DNA of 64,000 bases from Komagataeibacter sucrofermentans DSM 15973 (GTDB lineage: Bacteria; Pseudomonadota; Alphaproteobacteria; Acetobacterales; Acetobacteraceae). Shown here in pieces: positions 1 to 8,760 of the stretch (within the stretch, counting starts at the first letter, position 1; each line of letters begins with the position of its first letter). The stretch lies in the NCBI RefSeq assembly GCF_040581405.1, contig NZ_CP137157.1, positions 2,375,001 to 2,439,000 on the forward strand. Direction: 5' to 3'. The translations under genes and the position numbers were made by a program. Under the pieces are notes generated by a model, which did no database searches, had not been told where the DNA came from, and was given only the letters and a program-made list of their open reading frames with translations.

Positions 1-1
1 C

Positions 2-1126
2 ATCCAGCTCATCCGCTTCGCAGCCGAGAACGTGCGCCGCCTTGAAGGCAACATCATTCCCGGCAGCCGCCCCGGCGAGAAGATCCTGATCGAGAAGATT
101 CCCCACGGCGTGGTGGCGGGCATCTCGGCATGGAATTTTCCGCTCGCACTCACCGCGCGCAAGCTCGGCCCGGCCCTTGCCGCAGGCAACACATTCGTCA
201 TCAAGCCGCATGAACTGACACCGCTCGCCACCTTCGCGCTGGCCGAACTCTCGGTCGAGGCGGGCTTCCCCAAAGGCGTGTTCAATGTCGTGACCGGCGG
301 CGGCGCCACGGTGGGCAATGCACTGGTGACCAACCCCCTCACCAAGCTCATCACCATGACCGGCAGCACGCCCGCAGGCCGCAAGATCATGGCCGCGGCC
401 TCTGAAGGGCTGAAGGAAGTGCGGCTTGAACTCGGCGGCAAGGCCCCGTTCATCGTGATGGAGGATGCCGATATTGAAAAGGCGGTAGACGCCGCCGTGG
501 CCGCGCGCTTCATGAATTGCGGGCAGGTCTGCACGGCCAACGAGCGCACCTATGTACACACCGCCGTGTATGACGAATTCCTCAAACGCCTGCGTGAGAA
601 GGTCGCCGCGCTGAAAACCGGCAACCCGCTCGATGAAGCCACCGACATGGGCCCCAAGATCAGCGCCGCCGAACTTGAGAAGGTGGATGCGATCGTGCAG
701 AAAGCCATCGGGCAGGGTGCCAAGGTCGAACTCGGCGGCAAGCGCCTGACCGGCGGCGCATATGACAAGGGCAACTTCTACGCCCCCACCCTGCTGACCG
801 GTGTCACGGCGGATATGGATATTGCGCAGAATGAAGTGTTCGGCCCCGTGCTGTCACTGATCCGCGTGAAGGACTTCGATGATGCCATCGCCCAGGCCAA
901 CAACTCGCGCTATGGCCTGTCGGCCTACATGTTCACGCAGAACCTGAAAAACATCATGCGCATGACCAACGAACTCAACTTTGGCGAGATTTACGTCAAC
1001 CGCGAGGGCGGGGAAGCCGCGCAGGGCTTCCACCACGGTTATGGCGATAGCGGCATCGGTGGCGAGGACGGCCAGTACGGGCTTGAAGCCTATGTCGATA
1101 CCAAGACCATCTACCTCAACGCATAA
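2..1126 (+). CDS. aldA: Aldehyde dehydrogenase AldA-type, 5' end outside window
   Basis: NAD-dependent aldehyde dehydrogenase; the closest remembered relative is E. coli lactaldehyde/glycolaldehyde dehydrogenase AldA, which oxidises short hydroxyaldehydes to acids in the cytoplasm. The frame is open from base 2, so the N-terminal roughly 100 residues lie outside the window. Visible landmarks are the cofactor-binding stretch ISAWNFPLAL, the general-base glutamate in LELGGKAP and the catalytic cysteine in NCGQVCTA (codon near base 530). The C-terminal half (FGPVLSLI, FGEIYVNRE, GFHHGYGDSGIGGEDG) matches the AldA branch closely. It ends 27 bases before a strong intrinsic terminator, so it is the last gene of its transcript. 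Substrate is inferred; other hydroxyaldehydes are possible. Confidence 0.9.
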   Translation: MQLIRFAAENVRRLEGNIIPGSRPGEKILIEKIPHGVVAGISAWNFPLALTARKLGPALAAGNTFVIKPHELTPLATFALAELSVEAGFPKGVFNVVTGGGATVGNALVTNPLTKLITMTGSTPAGRKIMAAASEGLKEVRLELGGKAPFIVMEDADIEKAVDAAVAARFMNCGQVCTANERTYVHTAVYDEFLKRLREKVAALKTGNPLDEATDMGPKISAAELEKVDAIVQKAIGQGAKVELGGKRLTGGAYDKGNFYAPTLLTGVTADMDIAQNEVFGPVLSLIRVKDFDDAIAQANNSRYGLSAYMFTQNLKNIMRMTNELNFGEIYVNREGGEAAQGFHHGYGDSGIGGEDGQYGLEAYVDTKTIYLNA

Positions 1127-1153
1127 GCAGCACAGGCAGCCCCCACGCGCCAT

Positions 1154-1184
1154 GGCGGCCCGGAGCACTCCGGGCCGCCTTTTT
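1154..1184 (+). terminator. Intrinsic terminator after aldA
   Basis: A perfect 11-bp stem (1154-1164 with 1169-1179), four-base loop and a run of five T. It lies 27 bases after the aldehyde dehydrogenase stop. Confidence 0.9.
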
Positions 1185-1240
1185 CATGCGCCGTAACCAA
1201 ACTATAATGACCCGGACGGGTCTGTTATGGAGAGGGGCAC

Positions 1241-1711
1241 ATGGGCAGATACTACTATATGGTGTGCATGGAGTGCGGCGAGGTGGTCAACCTTGGCAAG
1301 GCCGTTGCCTTCACCGATGACCGCCTTGCGGCACCGGACCCGCTCTATGGTTTTGCGTTCACGACGGATGGCCACCAGCATGATGATGGAGACAACATCT
1401 CCCCCGTAACCATCATGACATGGCGGTACCTGGAGCATTTCATGATGCGCCATCGCGGCCATGAACTCCGCGTGCTGCCCGACCTGATTGAAAAATATGA
1501 AAATGACCATTTCCCGGTCTATGCGCCCGGCGATCCGTTCGGAACCGATGAGTACCTGCCGGATGAAAGCTACTACCGCTCCCCCACCGGCCGCCCCGAC
1601 CAGGACCGCGATGCGGCACGGGTGCCCGACAGCGTCGTGAAACGGTTAAAGGAATTACAGGCCGGAAAGAACGTATCCGTACCGATATGGGACACCGAAG
1701 ACCAAGCCTGA
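1241..1711 (+). CDS. Hypothetical protein, 156 aa
   Basis: I do not recognise a family with a known role. The ATG has a GGAG-type ribosome site 10 bases upstream and the gene follows a terminator, so it is probably monocistronic. The protein is acidic and rich in aromatic residues and histidines (MGRYYYMVCMECGEVV at the start, a DGHQHDDGD stretch near residue 45). It has a CxxC pair near residue 9 but no partner pair, no signal peptide and no membrane segment, so it should be cytoplasmic. Codon use (high GC3) matches its neighbours, supporting a real gene. It is convergent with the pantothenate kinase gene, separated by 37 bases. Confidence 0.7.
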   Translation: MGRYYYMVCMECGEVVNLGKAVAFTDDRLAAPDPLYGFAFTTDGHQHDDGDNISPVTIMTWRYLEHFMMRHRGHELRVLPDLIEKYENDHFPVYAPGDPFGTDEYLPDESYYRSPTGRPDQDRDAARVPDSVVKRLKELQAGKNVSVPIWDTEDQA

Positions 1712-1748
1712 TGCACCGCAAAAACGCTACTCTTTTAAAAACCGATCC

Positions 1749-2726
1749 TTAAATCTGGCGCATCCACACCGTATCGATCGCATGGCTGGGGCTTTTGTGC
1801 ATGACCACGCGGGCGCGCTCGCGCGTGGGCAGGATGTTCTGCTGCAGGTTGGGCAGGTTGATCCGCCGCCAGATGTCGCGCGCAAGCTGCTCGGCCTCGC
1901 CTTCCGGCAGGTCGGCGTAATGGTGGAAATAGGACGTGGGCTTGCGGAAGGCGGTTTTCTGCAACAGCAGGAAGCGTTTGACGTACCAGTCCTCGATCAC
2001 CCGCGTATCAGCATCGAGATAGATCGAGAAATCAAAGAAGTCAGACGCCATGAACGGCTGCTCGGACACGGTCTGGAGCACGTTCAGCCCCTCGAAGATC
2101 AGGATATCGGGCTGGTCGATCACCTGATGGCGGCCGGGGATGATGTCATAGGCCTCATGCGAGTAAACCGGCACCTTGAGGTTGCGCCCGCCCGCCTTGA
2201 GTGCCGAGAGAAAGCTGATCATCTGCCGCAGGTCATAACTTTCGGGGAAGCCCTTGCGGTGCATGAGGTTGCGCTTTTCCAGCGCGCGCGTGGGCAGCAG
2301 GAAGCCATCGGTCGTGACCAGCGCCACGTTCGGGTGGTCAGGCCAGCGCGACAGCACGGCCTGCAGCAGGCGGGCAAACGTGCTCTTGCCCACCCCCACG
2401 CTGCCCGCAATGCCGATCACGAACGGCATGGTCACACCCGGCCTGCCCATGAACGCGCTCTTGACCATGCTGTTCAGGCTGCGGGTGGCCATGACATGCA
2501 GGTTGAGCAGGCGCGACAGCGGCAGGTAGATCTCGGTTATGTCCTCAAGCGAGACCGGCTCGTTATGCCCGCGCAGCGTGGCGATATCGGCCTCGCCCAG
2601 CGATTGCGGCACATTGGCGCGGAGTGCTGCCCATTCGGGGCGGGGAAAGATCAGGTAAGGCTGCACCGGGCCGGGGGCCGGATGCGTGGAGATGACGGGA
2701 CGCGCGTCCAGCATGCAGTCCTCCAT
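1749..2726 (-). CDS. coaA: Pantothenate kinase type I
   Basis: ATP-dependent phosphorylation of pantothenate, the first and usually rate-setting step of coenzyme A synthesis, in the cytoplasm. The 325-residue length fits the bacterial type I (CoaA, P-loop) family, about 316 residues in E. coli. The P-loop GSVGVGKST lies near residue 110, followed by VTTDGFLLP and the family stretch RKGFPESYD, then SHEAYDI. The ATG at 2726 has an AAAGGA ribosome site at suitable spacing; an in-frame ATG four codons later is possible. CoaD, a later step of the same pathway, is encoded at 44128. The gene is divergent from the glycerate kinase gene across about 290 bases. Confidence 0.95.
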   Translation of the reverse strand: MEDCMLDARPVISTHPAPGPVQPYLIFPRPEWAALRANVPQSLGEADIATLRGHNEPVSLEDITEIYLPLSRLLNLHVMATRSLNSMVKSAFMGRPGVTMPFVIGIAGSVGVGKSTFARLLQAVLSRWPDHPNVALVTTDGFLLPTRALEKRNLMHRKGFPESYDLRQMISFLSALKAGGRNLKVPVYSHEAYDIIPGRHQVIDQPDILIFEGLNVLQTVSEQPFMASDFFDFSIYLDADTRVIEDWYVKRFLLLQKTAFRKPTSYFHHYADLPEGEAEQLARDIWRRINLPNLQQNILPTRERARVVMHKSPSHAIDTVWMRQI

Positions 2727-3019
2727 GCCCTTGTCCTTTCTGCTGTGGCAGCCCGCCCATGGGTGCAGGCCATCTGCCGCGTATCACCATCGCCTGCGCC
2801 AATCCAGATATGGACCGCCCAAATTAGCGTGTACGCCCGCCACAACCCGCCGCATTCCGCCCATCCTGACACAGACGTGACAATTGTGACACACTGCGCC
2901 ATGCTGCATGGATGGTATGGACCCCACGGCGCCCCTGCCGGGCATCGGGCCTGCAGGCTGGCCGTTTGCCCCTCATGGCGGCCCCTATGCCGCACCACGC
3001 CAATGACAGGGATAATGTC
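2727..3019. promoter_or_regulatory. Divergent intergenic region with TGACA repeats
   Basis: About 290 bases between coaA and the glycerate kinase gene, which should hold both promoters. Three direct TGACA units start at 2867, 2878 and 2887 and include an ACAATTGT palindrome. This looks like a possible operator, but no regulator can be named. Confidence 0.25.
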
Positions 3020-4345
3020 ATGAACGACCCGACCATCCACCCGTTTTCCGCCACGGCCCGGCAGAGCACGCCCGCGGACTGGACGGACGGGCACGCCCGC
3101 GCCACCCTGCGCCGCATTCTTGATGCCGCCATCCACAGCGCCCTGCCCGAGCAGGTGCTGCAACGCTACCTGCCCCAAAGGCCCAAGGGCCGATGCGTGG
3201 TGGTGGGCGCGGGCAAGGCGGCGGCGACCATGGCAGCCGCCCTCGAACGCGCCTGGCCGGATGTGGAGATGAGCGGCTGCGTGGTCACGCGCGACGGGCA
3301 CGCCGCCCCCACGCGCCGCATCCGCGTGCTGGAGGCCGCCCATCCCGTGCCCGACGCCCGCAGCGTGGCCGCAGGCCATGCCATGATGGTGGAAGTCGCC
3401 GACCTGGGGCCTGATGATCTGGTCATTGCCCTGATTTCCGGCGGTGGATCAGCGCTGCTGGAACTGCCCAAGCCGGGCGTGACGCTCGATGACCTGCGCA
3501 CCATCAACCGCGCCCTGCTGCATAGCGGGGCCAGCATACGCGACATGAACGTGGTGCGCCGCCACCTCTCGGCCATCAAGGGCGGCGGGCTGGCTGTCGC
3601 CGCCAGTCCCGCGCGGGTCGTGACGCTGGCCATAAGCGACGTGCCGGGCGATGATCCGCTGACCATTGCCAGCGGCCCCACGGTGGCGGACCCCACCACC
3701 CCTGCCGATGCCCGCGCCATCATTGCCCATTATGGAATTGCCCTGCCCGAGGCAGCGCGAAAGGTGCTGGAACACGATGCCGGGCCGATGGCGCTTTCAC
3801 CCGCCAATCAGGTCGTGCTGATCGCAACGCCGCTGATGGCGCTACAGGCCGCAGCCAGCGCCGCACGCGCATGCGGGCTGACACCGCTCATTTTGGGAGA
3901 TGCGCTGGAGGGCGAAAGCCGCGACGCCGGCACGCTCATGGCCGGGATCGCCCTGTCGGCCCGCCTGCACGACCTGCCCGTGGCGGGGCCTGCCGTGCTG
4001 CTTTCAGGCGGCGAGACGACGGTGAGCATCGACCCGGCCGGCCCCCCGCCAGGGCGGGGCGGGCGCAATACCGAATTCCTGCTCTCCATGGCCTGCGCGC
4101 TGCAGGGGCAGCAGGGCATCTGGGCCATTGCGGCAGATAGCGATGGCATTGATGGCACCGAGGACGCGGCAGGCGCCATCATCACCCCCGATACGCTGGC
4201 CCGCGCCGAAGCCGCAGGCTGCAACCCGCGCGCCGCCCTGCGCGCGCATGACAGTTACACGGCGTTCGGGCAGACGGGCGATCTGGTCATGACCGGCCCC
4301 ACGCTGACCAATGTGAACGACATCCGCGCGGTACTGGTGCTGTAA
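3020..4345 (+). CDS. Glycerate 2-kinase (MOFRL family)
   Basis: Phosphorylates D-glycerate to 2-phosphoglycerate; related proteins were long annotated as hydroxypyruvate reductase TtuD/GckA. The family is recognised from VVGAGKAAATMA near the N-terminus, LISGGGSALL, the SIRDMNVVRRHLSAIKGG stretch, SDVPGDDP and the C-terminal MOFRL segment (LLSGGETTVSI, GRGGRNTEFLL, DSDGIDG). At 441 residues it is typical. The chosen ATG at 3020 has an AGGGA site seven bases upstream; an open frame extends to 2912 but that extension has no ribosome site. It would feed glycerate or tartronate-semialdehyde products into lower glycolysis. No pathway partner is adjacent. Confidence 0.88.
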   Translation: MNDPTIHPFSATARQSTPADWTDGHARATLRRILDAAIHSALPEQVLQRYLPQRPKGRCVVVGAGKAAATMAAALERAWPDVEMSGCVVTRDGHAAPTRRIRVLEAAHPVPDARSVAAGHAMMVEVADLGPDDLVIALISGGGSALLELPKPGVTLDDLRTINRALLHSGASIRDMNVVRRHLSAIKGGGLAVAASPARVVTLAISDVPGDDPLTIASGPTVADPTTPADARAIIAHYGIALPEAARKVLEHDAGPMALSPANQVVLIATPLMALQAAASAARACGLTPLILGDALEGESRDAGTLMAGIALSARLHDLPVAGPAVLLSGGETTVSIDPAGPPPGRGGRNTEFLLSMACALQGQQGIWAIAADSDGIDGTEDAAGAIITPDTLARAEAAGCNPRAALRAHDSYTAFGQTGDLVMTGPTLTNVNDIRAVLVL

Positions 4346-4362
4346 GAGCGTATCTGAAAAAC

Positions 4363-4436
4363 AAATAGCCGTTTCCGGACGCAGCCTTTTTTCAAACAAG
4401 GCGGCATTCTCTGAGGCTTTTTGAAAACGGCTATTT
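4363..4436. repeat. Intergenic hairpin repeat, divergent copy 1
   Basis: A diverged member of the window's repeat family. It has a 12-bp perfect outer inverted repeat (4363-4374 with 4425-4436), a GCAGCC/GGCGGC inner hairpin around TTTTTTCAAACAA and a GAGGCTTTTTGAAAA remnant. It lies between convergent genes and its right arm includes the last codons of the lipoprotein gene. Confidence 0.7.
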
Positions 4437-4811
4437 GCCGCCCGGCTTGCCGAAGCTGAGCTGCGTGTCAGGCACGACAAAATGCTTGCCGTCATCACTT
4501 TCAGGCTGATCATCATCGCCAGCCTGATTGGGGTCATAACCCGATGAGATCATCCGCATCGCCTCGGCGTCAGGGGGGGGATGAAAATCCTCGGTGGCCC
4601 CGTCCTCACCGGGGTTGGGCGGCCTGGGCAGATGGCGCGAGAGCGGGCGCAGGGCATTGCTTGCATGCGTGGCATGATGCCCCTCCCACGCGCTGCGGCC
4701 GAGCGGAGGGGGCATTTCATCCACATCATCGGGATCATTATCGCCGTCGTGCCCGCTGCTACAGGCAGCAAGGCAGGCCAGCAATCCGATCATTGCAAGA
4801 CGTGGTTTCAT
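4431..4811 (-). CDS. Small lipoprotein, unknown function
   Basis: A 126-residue predicted lipoprotein. The N-terminus MKPRLAMIGLLACLAAC is a short positively charged, hydrophobic signal ending in a lipobox, so the mature protein would start at the cysteine and be membrane-anchored. The rest is acidic, proline-rich and low in secondary-structure signals (GDNDPDDVDEMPPP and similar), so it is probably disordered. I see no known domain. The ATG at 4811 is preferred because the AAGGG site sits eight bases upstream; a GTG two codons earlier is possible. The C-terminal codons fall within an intergenic repeat arm, suggesting the end of the gene was reshaped by that element. Confidence 0.65.
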   Translation of the reverse strand: MKPRLAMIGLLACLAACSSGHDGDNDPDDVDEMPPPLGRSAWEGHHATHASNALRPLSRHLPRPPNPGEDGATEDFHPPPDAEAMRMISSGYDPNQAGDDDQPESDDGKHFVVPDTQLSFGKPGGK

Positions 4812-4917
4812 TCCCACTGCCCTTACCCCCGCTTTTCAGGCCCTGCTCCCGCCATGGCACGGGCCACGCCAGAGCGCAGGGACGATAGCCTGTTACAATG
4901 GAACAGGCCAAGGGCAA

Positions 4918-5961
4918 TCAGTCCGCCCCCTCCTCATCGGGGCCGACGAGCATGGCTTCAGCCACGACACCGGCCTGCTCGCGCACGCGGCGCTCGATAT
5001 CGGCAGCCATTTCGGGGTGGTCGCGCAGGAACTGCTTGGCGTTCTCGCGCCCCTGGCCAATGCGCTGGCTATCGCACGAGAACCAGGCACCGGACTTTTC
5101 AACAATGCCCGCCTTGACGCCAAGGTCGATCAGTTCGCCAACCTTGCTGATTCCCTCGCCATACATGATGTCGAACTCGACCTGGCGGAAGGGGGGCGCC
5201 ATCTTGTTCTTGACCACCTTGACGCGGGTCTGGTTGCCGGTCACCTCATCCTTGTCCTTGATCGAGCCGATGCGGCGGATGTCCATGCGCACGGAGGCAT
5301 AGAACTTCAGCGCGTTACCGCCTGTCGTGGTTTCGGGGCTGCCGAACATCACGCCAATCTTGAGCCGGATCTGGTTAAGGAAGATCAGCATGGTGTTGGA
5401 GCGCGAGACGGAGCCGGTCAGCTTGCGCAGCGCCTGGCTCATGAGGCGGGCATGCAGGCCCACATGGCTGTCGCCCATGTCGCCCTCAAGCTCGGCGCGC
5501 GGCACAAGGGCCGCCACGCTATCGACCACCAGCACGTCAATCGCGCCCGAGCGCACCAGCGTATCGGCAATCTCGAGCGCCTGCTCGCCCGCATCGGGCT
5601 GGCTGATCAGCAGGTTGTCCACATCCACGCCCAGCTTGCGGGCATAGCCGGGGTCAAGCGCGTGCTCGGCATCGATGAAGGCGCAGGTGCCACCCTTGCG
5701 CTGCGCCTCGGCAATGGCGTGCAGCGCCATGGTGGTCTTGCCCGAGCTTTCGGGGCCATAAATCTCGACAATACGGCCACGTGGCAGGCCGCCAATGCCC
5801 AGCGCGATATCGAGGCCGAGCGAACCGGTGGAGATCACATCCACCTGCTCGGACGGGCGCTCGCCCATGCGCATGATCGAGCCCTTGCCGAACGCGCGCT
5901 CGATCTGGCTCAATGCCCCTTCCAGGGCCTTGCTTTTATCTATACCCGGAGCCTGTGCCAT
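4918..5961 (-). CDS. recA: RecA recombinase
   Basis: DNA-dependent ATPase that forms filaments on single-stranded DNA, drives homologous recombination and triggers LexA self-cleavage in the SOS response. Length is 347 residues. The Walker [10 protein letters not shown] is near residue 70, with Walker B-like [12 protein letters not shown], the L1/L2 region with [10 protein letters not shown] and [12 protein letters not shown], and an acidic C-terminal tail ending GPDEEGAD. The gene stands alone, oriented against the lipoprotein gene downstream. A LexA-like site overlaps its probable promoter about 100 bases upstream. No recX follows. Confidence 0.98.
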   Translation of the reverse strand: MAQAPGIDKSKALEGALSQIERAFGKGSIMRMGERPSEQVDVISTGSLGLDIALGIGGLPRGRIVEIYGPESSGKTTMALHAIAEAQRKGGTCAFIDAEHALDPGYARKLGVDVDNLLISQPDAGEQALEIADTLVRSGAIDVLVVDSVAALVPRAELEGDMGDSHVGLHARLMSQALRKLTGSVSRSNTMLIFLNQIRLKIGVMFGSPETTTGGNALKFYASVRMDIRRIGSIKDKDEVTGNQTRVKVVKNKMAPPFRQVEFDIMYGEGISKVGELIDLGVKAGIVEKSGAWFSCDSQRIGQGRENAKQFLRDHPEMAADIERRVREQAGVVAEAMLVGPDEEGAD

Positions 5962-6055
5962 TGCCTGCCTACCTGGTTCTGGTGGAATGAAACCTTATAA
6001 CGGGCATCCTGCCCTGCCGCGCCAGCCCGGAACAGGGGGCGGGGTCATGTCCTGC

Positions 6056-6084
6056 AATATGGAACAAAACAGGATCATTTACAA
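6056..6084 (-). promoter_or_regulatory. Probable recA promoter with LexA-like operator
   Basis: On the minus strand a TTGTAA -35 (6079-6084) and a CATATT -10 (6056-6061) are 17 bases apart, each 4/6 to consensus. The spacer contains GATC-N7-GTTC (6062-6076), one base off the alphaproteobacterial LexA box GTTC-N7-GTTC. Placement inside the spacer fits repression, but LexA binding is inferred. Confidence 0.5.
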
Positions 6085-6140
6085 TGGCCCTGTTCCTTTC
6101 CTACCCCGATAATGATGGGCCGCCGGGCAATAACCGTGCT

Positions 6141-7604
6141 TTAGCGCGGCCCCATGGCCAGCCCCGCGCCACGCGGGTCGGTCACGGCGGTGCAGGTTGC
6201 GCCATCACCCGGCAGGCCATGCGGGCAGGATATGGCATTAACGCGGCCCTGCGCTGTAACAGGATGGGCATCGGGCGTCTGGCCTGCAAGGATCTGCCGC
6301 ATGGCAATGCCGGTTGCCGCCGCCGCATCGTTCTGCCCCGACCCCGCCACCACCGCGCGGAAGGCACGGCCCTGGCTGGCAATGGCGGCAGCATAGAGCG
6401 GCTGCGGCAGGCGCGCTGGCGATGCGCCAAGCACGATGCCGGTATTGCCCGCCATGCGCCCGGTGCCAAACAGGTTGTCCATGCTCAGGCTGCACGCCAC
6501 CGCCATGCCCGCGTGGTCAACCACGGTAAACGAGGTGGAAGCCGGCAGCGACGGCAGGCCACCGCCGCCTGCCCCGCCTGCGTTGACAAAGGCCTGCGCG
6601 CGGGCGGTCAGGTCATCGCCCGTGCCGCTGGCGTGGCTGCCATTCTGGGCACGCCAGCCCGCCACGCTGGCCTGCGCACGTGTTGCTGCATCCGATGAGG
6701 AGGCCGCGCGAAATGCCACCGCAGCACCCAGCCCGCCATCCGCAGGGGGCGGCAGGAAGCTGACCTGCGTCTCGCCACTGCTCACGGACAGCGGCAGGCG
6801 CTCGGACGGAATGCCCCCCCGCAGGTCGGCCATGGTCAGGCCCCCGCCCGCCTTCTGGCTACCCGCCACAAAGGACTGGCCCAGCGCGCCATTATAAAGA
6901 TCGCCCACGCCCATGCTGCGGATCTGGTCCAGCGCGCCTGAAAGATGGGTCTGGACCAGCGCATCGCCCTCGGCCAGCGCCTTGCCATCCGAGCGGGCAA
7001 ACACCGTGCGCACGCCCGCATCAGCCAGCAGCGGCACCTGCACGGCAGCAAGGTCGGTGGCAAGCTGGCGGCTGACATTGATGCCATTGGCCGCGAGCGT
7101 AATCGCGCCCGGCACCATCTCGGAAAACGCGGCCGAGCCATATTGCAGGTGCATGAGGTACAGCCCGCGCGCGAGCATGGGCACCGCTGCCGGGCGGTCG
7201 GCATGGGGCATGCCTGTTATGTCGGTTGTCCCCGCCACGGGCAGGAACATGAAGGCGCGGCCGCCATTCTGGTCACCCGGACGGTAGGCGAGGCACGCCC
7301 CGCCAGAGCCGAGCGAGGCGCGCGAAGGCAGCGTTACGGCCAGCGCGAACCCCATGGCCGTGGCCGCATCCGCCGCATTGCCGCCGCGCTGGAGAATGTC
7401 GCGCCCGACCAGCGTGGCCTGCGGCTCATCGGAGGAGACAGTGCCGATCAACTGCCCCGGCGAGGGGCCGAACATGCTGGAGACGATCTTGACGGGCGAA
7501 TAGTTCTTGAAGGCGCAGCCCGTAACCGAAAGGGCCAGAACGGCACAGAGCGCCGTACGCATGGACCGACGGGCGACAGGGGTGATCGACGAATGCTCAG
7601 GCAC
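6141..7604 (-). CDS. Gamma-glutamyltransferase-like lipoprotein, likely non-canonical
   Basis: Member of the gamma-glutamyltranspeptidase N-terminal-nucleophile superfamily by overall pattern: VGRDILQRGGNAADAATAMGFAL, LGSGGACLAY, ITLAANGINVS and the nucleophile strand STSFTVVDHAGMAVAC followed by NLFGTGRMAGNTGIVLG. A GTG start at 7604 is chosen because GGAGAAG precedes it; it gives 487 residues and a lipobox (SVTGC, Cys30), so the protein should be a periplasm-facing lipoprotein. By eye the canonical nucleophile Thr is Ser356, and the substrate-binding arginine (DFREVAP in classical enzymes), the MDDF aspartate and the PLSS serines are not recognisable. It may therefore have altered activity or none. 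Orientation and spacing suggest a single-gene unit. Confidence 0.7.
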   Translation of the reverse strand: MPEHSSITPVARRSMRTALCAVLALSVTGCAFKNYSPVKIVSSMFGPSPGQLIGTVSSDEPQATLVGRDILQRGGNAADAATAMGFALAVTLPSRASLGSGGACLAYRPGDQNGGRAFMFLPVAGTTDITGMPHADRPAAVPMLARGLYLMHLQYGSAAFSEMVPGAITLAANGINVSRQLATDLAAVQVPLLADAGVRTVFARSDGKALAEGDALVQTHLSGALDQIRSMGVGDLYNGALGQSFVAGSQKAGGGLTMADLRGGIPSERLPLSVSSGETQVSFLPPPADGGLGAAVAFRAASSSDAATRAQASVAGWRAQNGSHASGTGDDLTARAQAFVNAGGAGGGGLPSLPASTSFTVVDHAGMAVACSLSMDNLFGTGRMAGNTGIVLGASPARLPQPLYAAAIASQGRAFRAVVAGSGQNDAAAATGIAMRQILAGQTPDAHPVTAQGRVNAISCPHGLPGDGATCTAVTDPRGAGLAMGPR

Positions 7605-7809
7605 GCAACGCTTCTCCAATAGGCAGGTCGGCTTCATTCCGTTGAACGGTTCGTAACGACCGCGCGATCGTAGCAGACCCTTCACGACTTAGCGGCGTTC
7701 CGGGCCATCGGCAACAGGCATGGCGCCAGCACGGCCCCATGGCCCATTTCTTTCCGCTGCCCGATCCTTTACACACCACCCTATCGCGACATGACAACGG
7801 AGCAAACCC

Positions 7810-8598
7810 GTGACCTTTCTTTCGCCCCGCCACAACCGACCCCGCCTGCTCCCCACCCTGCTCGCCACGGGGGCGATGATGGCTGCCACGGCAGGCGCGG
7901 GCCGGGCCGCGGATGCACAGGCCAGCTTCACTCCCGCCCAGCGGCAGGAAATTGTCGAGATCATGCGCAATGCGCTGAAAACCGACCCCACCATCCTGTC
8001 AGACGCCATTGCCGCCCTGCGCAGCAATGCCAACGCAGCCCAGCAGAACGCGGCCCGCTCCGCGCTGGAAAGCCACCGTGGCGACCTGACCACGCCAACG
8101 GCGACCGATGGCGTGCTGGGCAATGCCAAGGGGCAGACCACCGTTGTCGAATTCTATGACCCCCGCTGCCCCTACTGCCGCAAGGTGCTGCCCGACCTTG
8201 ACCGGCTGACGCGCGAGAACAGGGACCTGCGCATTATTGAAAAGGTCATTCCCGTGCTCGGCCAGCCCAGCCTGATCGCATCGCAGGCGCTCGTGGCGGC
8301 CTTCGTGCAGGGCGGGCAGGAAGGATATTTCCGCATGCAGGGCGTGGTGATGAACGATTCCGTGCAGCCCACGGTCGAGCGCATGCGCACGCTGGCCACC
8401 CAGGCGGGGCTGAACGCCACCCAACTGGTCAGTGACATGAATGGCGCCAAGGTCACGTCCATCCTGCAGGCCAACATGGAACTCGCGCGCGCGATCGGAC
8501 TTGATGGCACGCCCACCTTCGTGTTCAACGCCCGCCAGATCATTCCCGGCGCTGTCAGCTATGATGACCTGAAAAAGGCCATCGCGCAGAACCATTAA
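7810..8598 (+). CDS. DsbA-family thiol:disulfide oxidoreductase, exported
   Basis: Thioredoxin-fold periplasmic protein expected to oxidise or isomerise disulfides in exported proteins. The start is GTG at 7810 with a CGGAG site eight bases before. The N-terminus (MTFLSPRHNRPRLLPTLLAT, then an Ala-rich region ending near GRAADA) is a signal peptide. Residues about 40-100 form a helical segment like that preceding the catalytic domain in ScsC/Com1-type proteins, which can mediate oligomerisation. The active site is CPYC at residues 120-123 and the cis-proline loop is GTPTF near residue 235. At 262 residues it is longer than E. coli DsbA. It has no dsbB neighbour. A hairpin repeat follows the stop directly. 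Confidence 0.85.
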   Translation: MTFLSPRHNRPRLLPTLLATGAMMAATAGAGRAADAQASFTPAQRQEIVEIMRNALKTDPTILSDAIAALRSNANAAQQNAARSALESHRGDLTTPTATDGVLGNAKGQTTVVEFYDPRCPYCRKVLPDLDRLTRENRDLRIIEKVIPVLGQPSLIASQALVAAFVQGGQEGYFRMQGVVMNDSVQPTVERMRTLATQAGLNATQLVSDMNGAKVTSILQANMELARAIGLDGTPTFVFNARQIIPGAVSYDDLKKAIAQNH

Positions 8599-8606
8599 GG
8601 AAGAAT

Positions 8607-8687
8607 AAAAGTTTTTGGGTGCCGCCTGTTTTCAAGAAGGCGGCGTTCTCCTGTAAGCTTTCTGAAAAAAGCTTCAGCAAAAACCTT
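8607..8687. repeat. Intergenic two-hairpin repeat, copy 2
   Basis: Outer arms AAAAGTTTTTGGG and AGCAAAAACCTT bracket hairpin 1 (GCCGCC to GGCGGC) and hairpin 2 (AAGCTTTCTGAAAAAAGCTT). It begins nine bases after the thiol oxidoreductase stop and may act as its terminator. Confidence 0.85.
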
Positions 8688-8760
8688 ACCCTGTTTCAGG
8701 GTACCGGATCAGGCCCTTCCCGCCTCCCGTGCTGACAGGAGGGCGGGAAAGGGCATGGCC

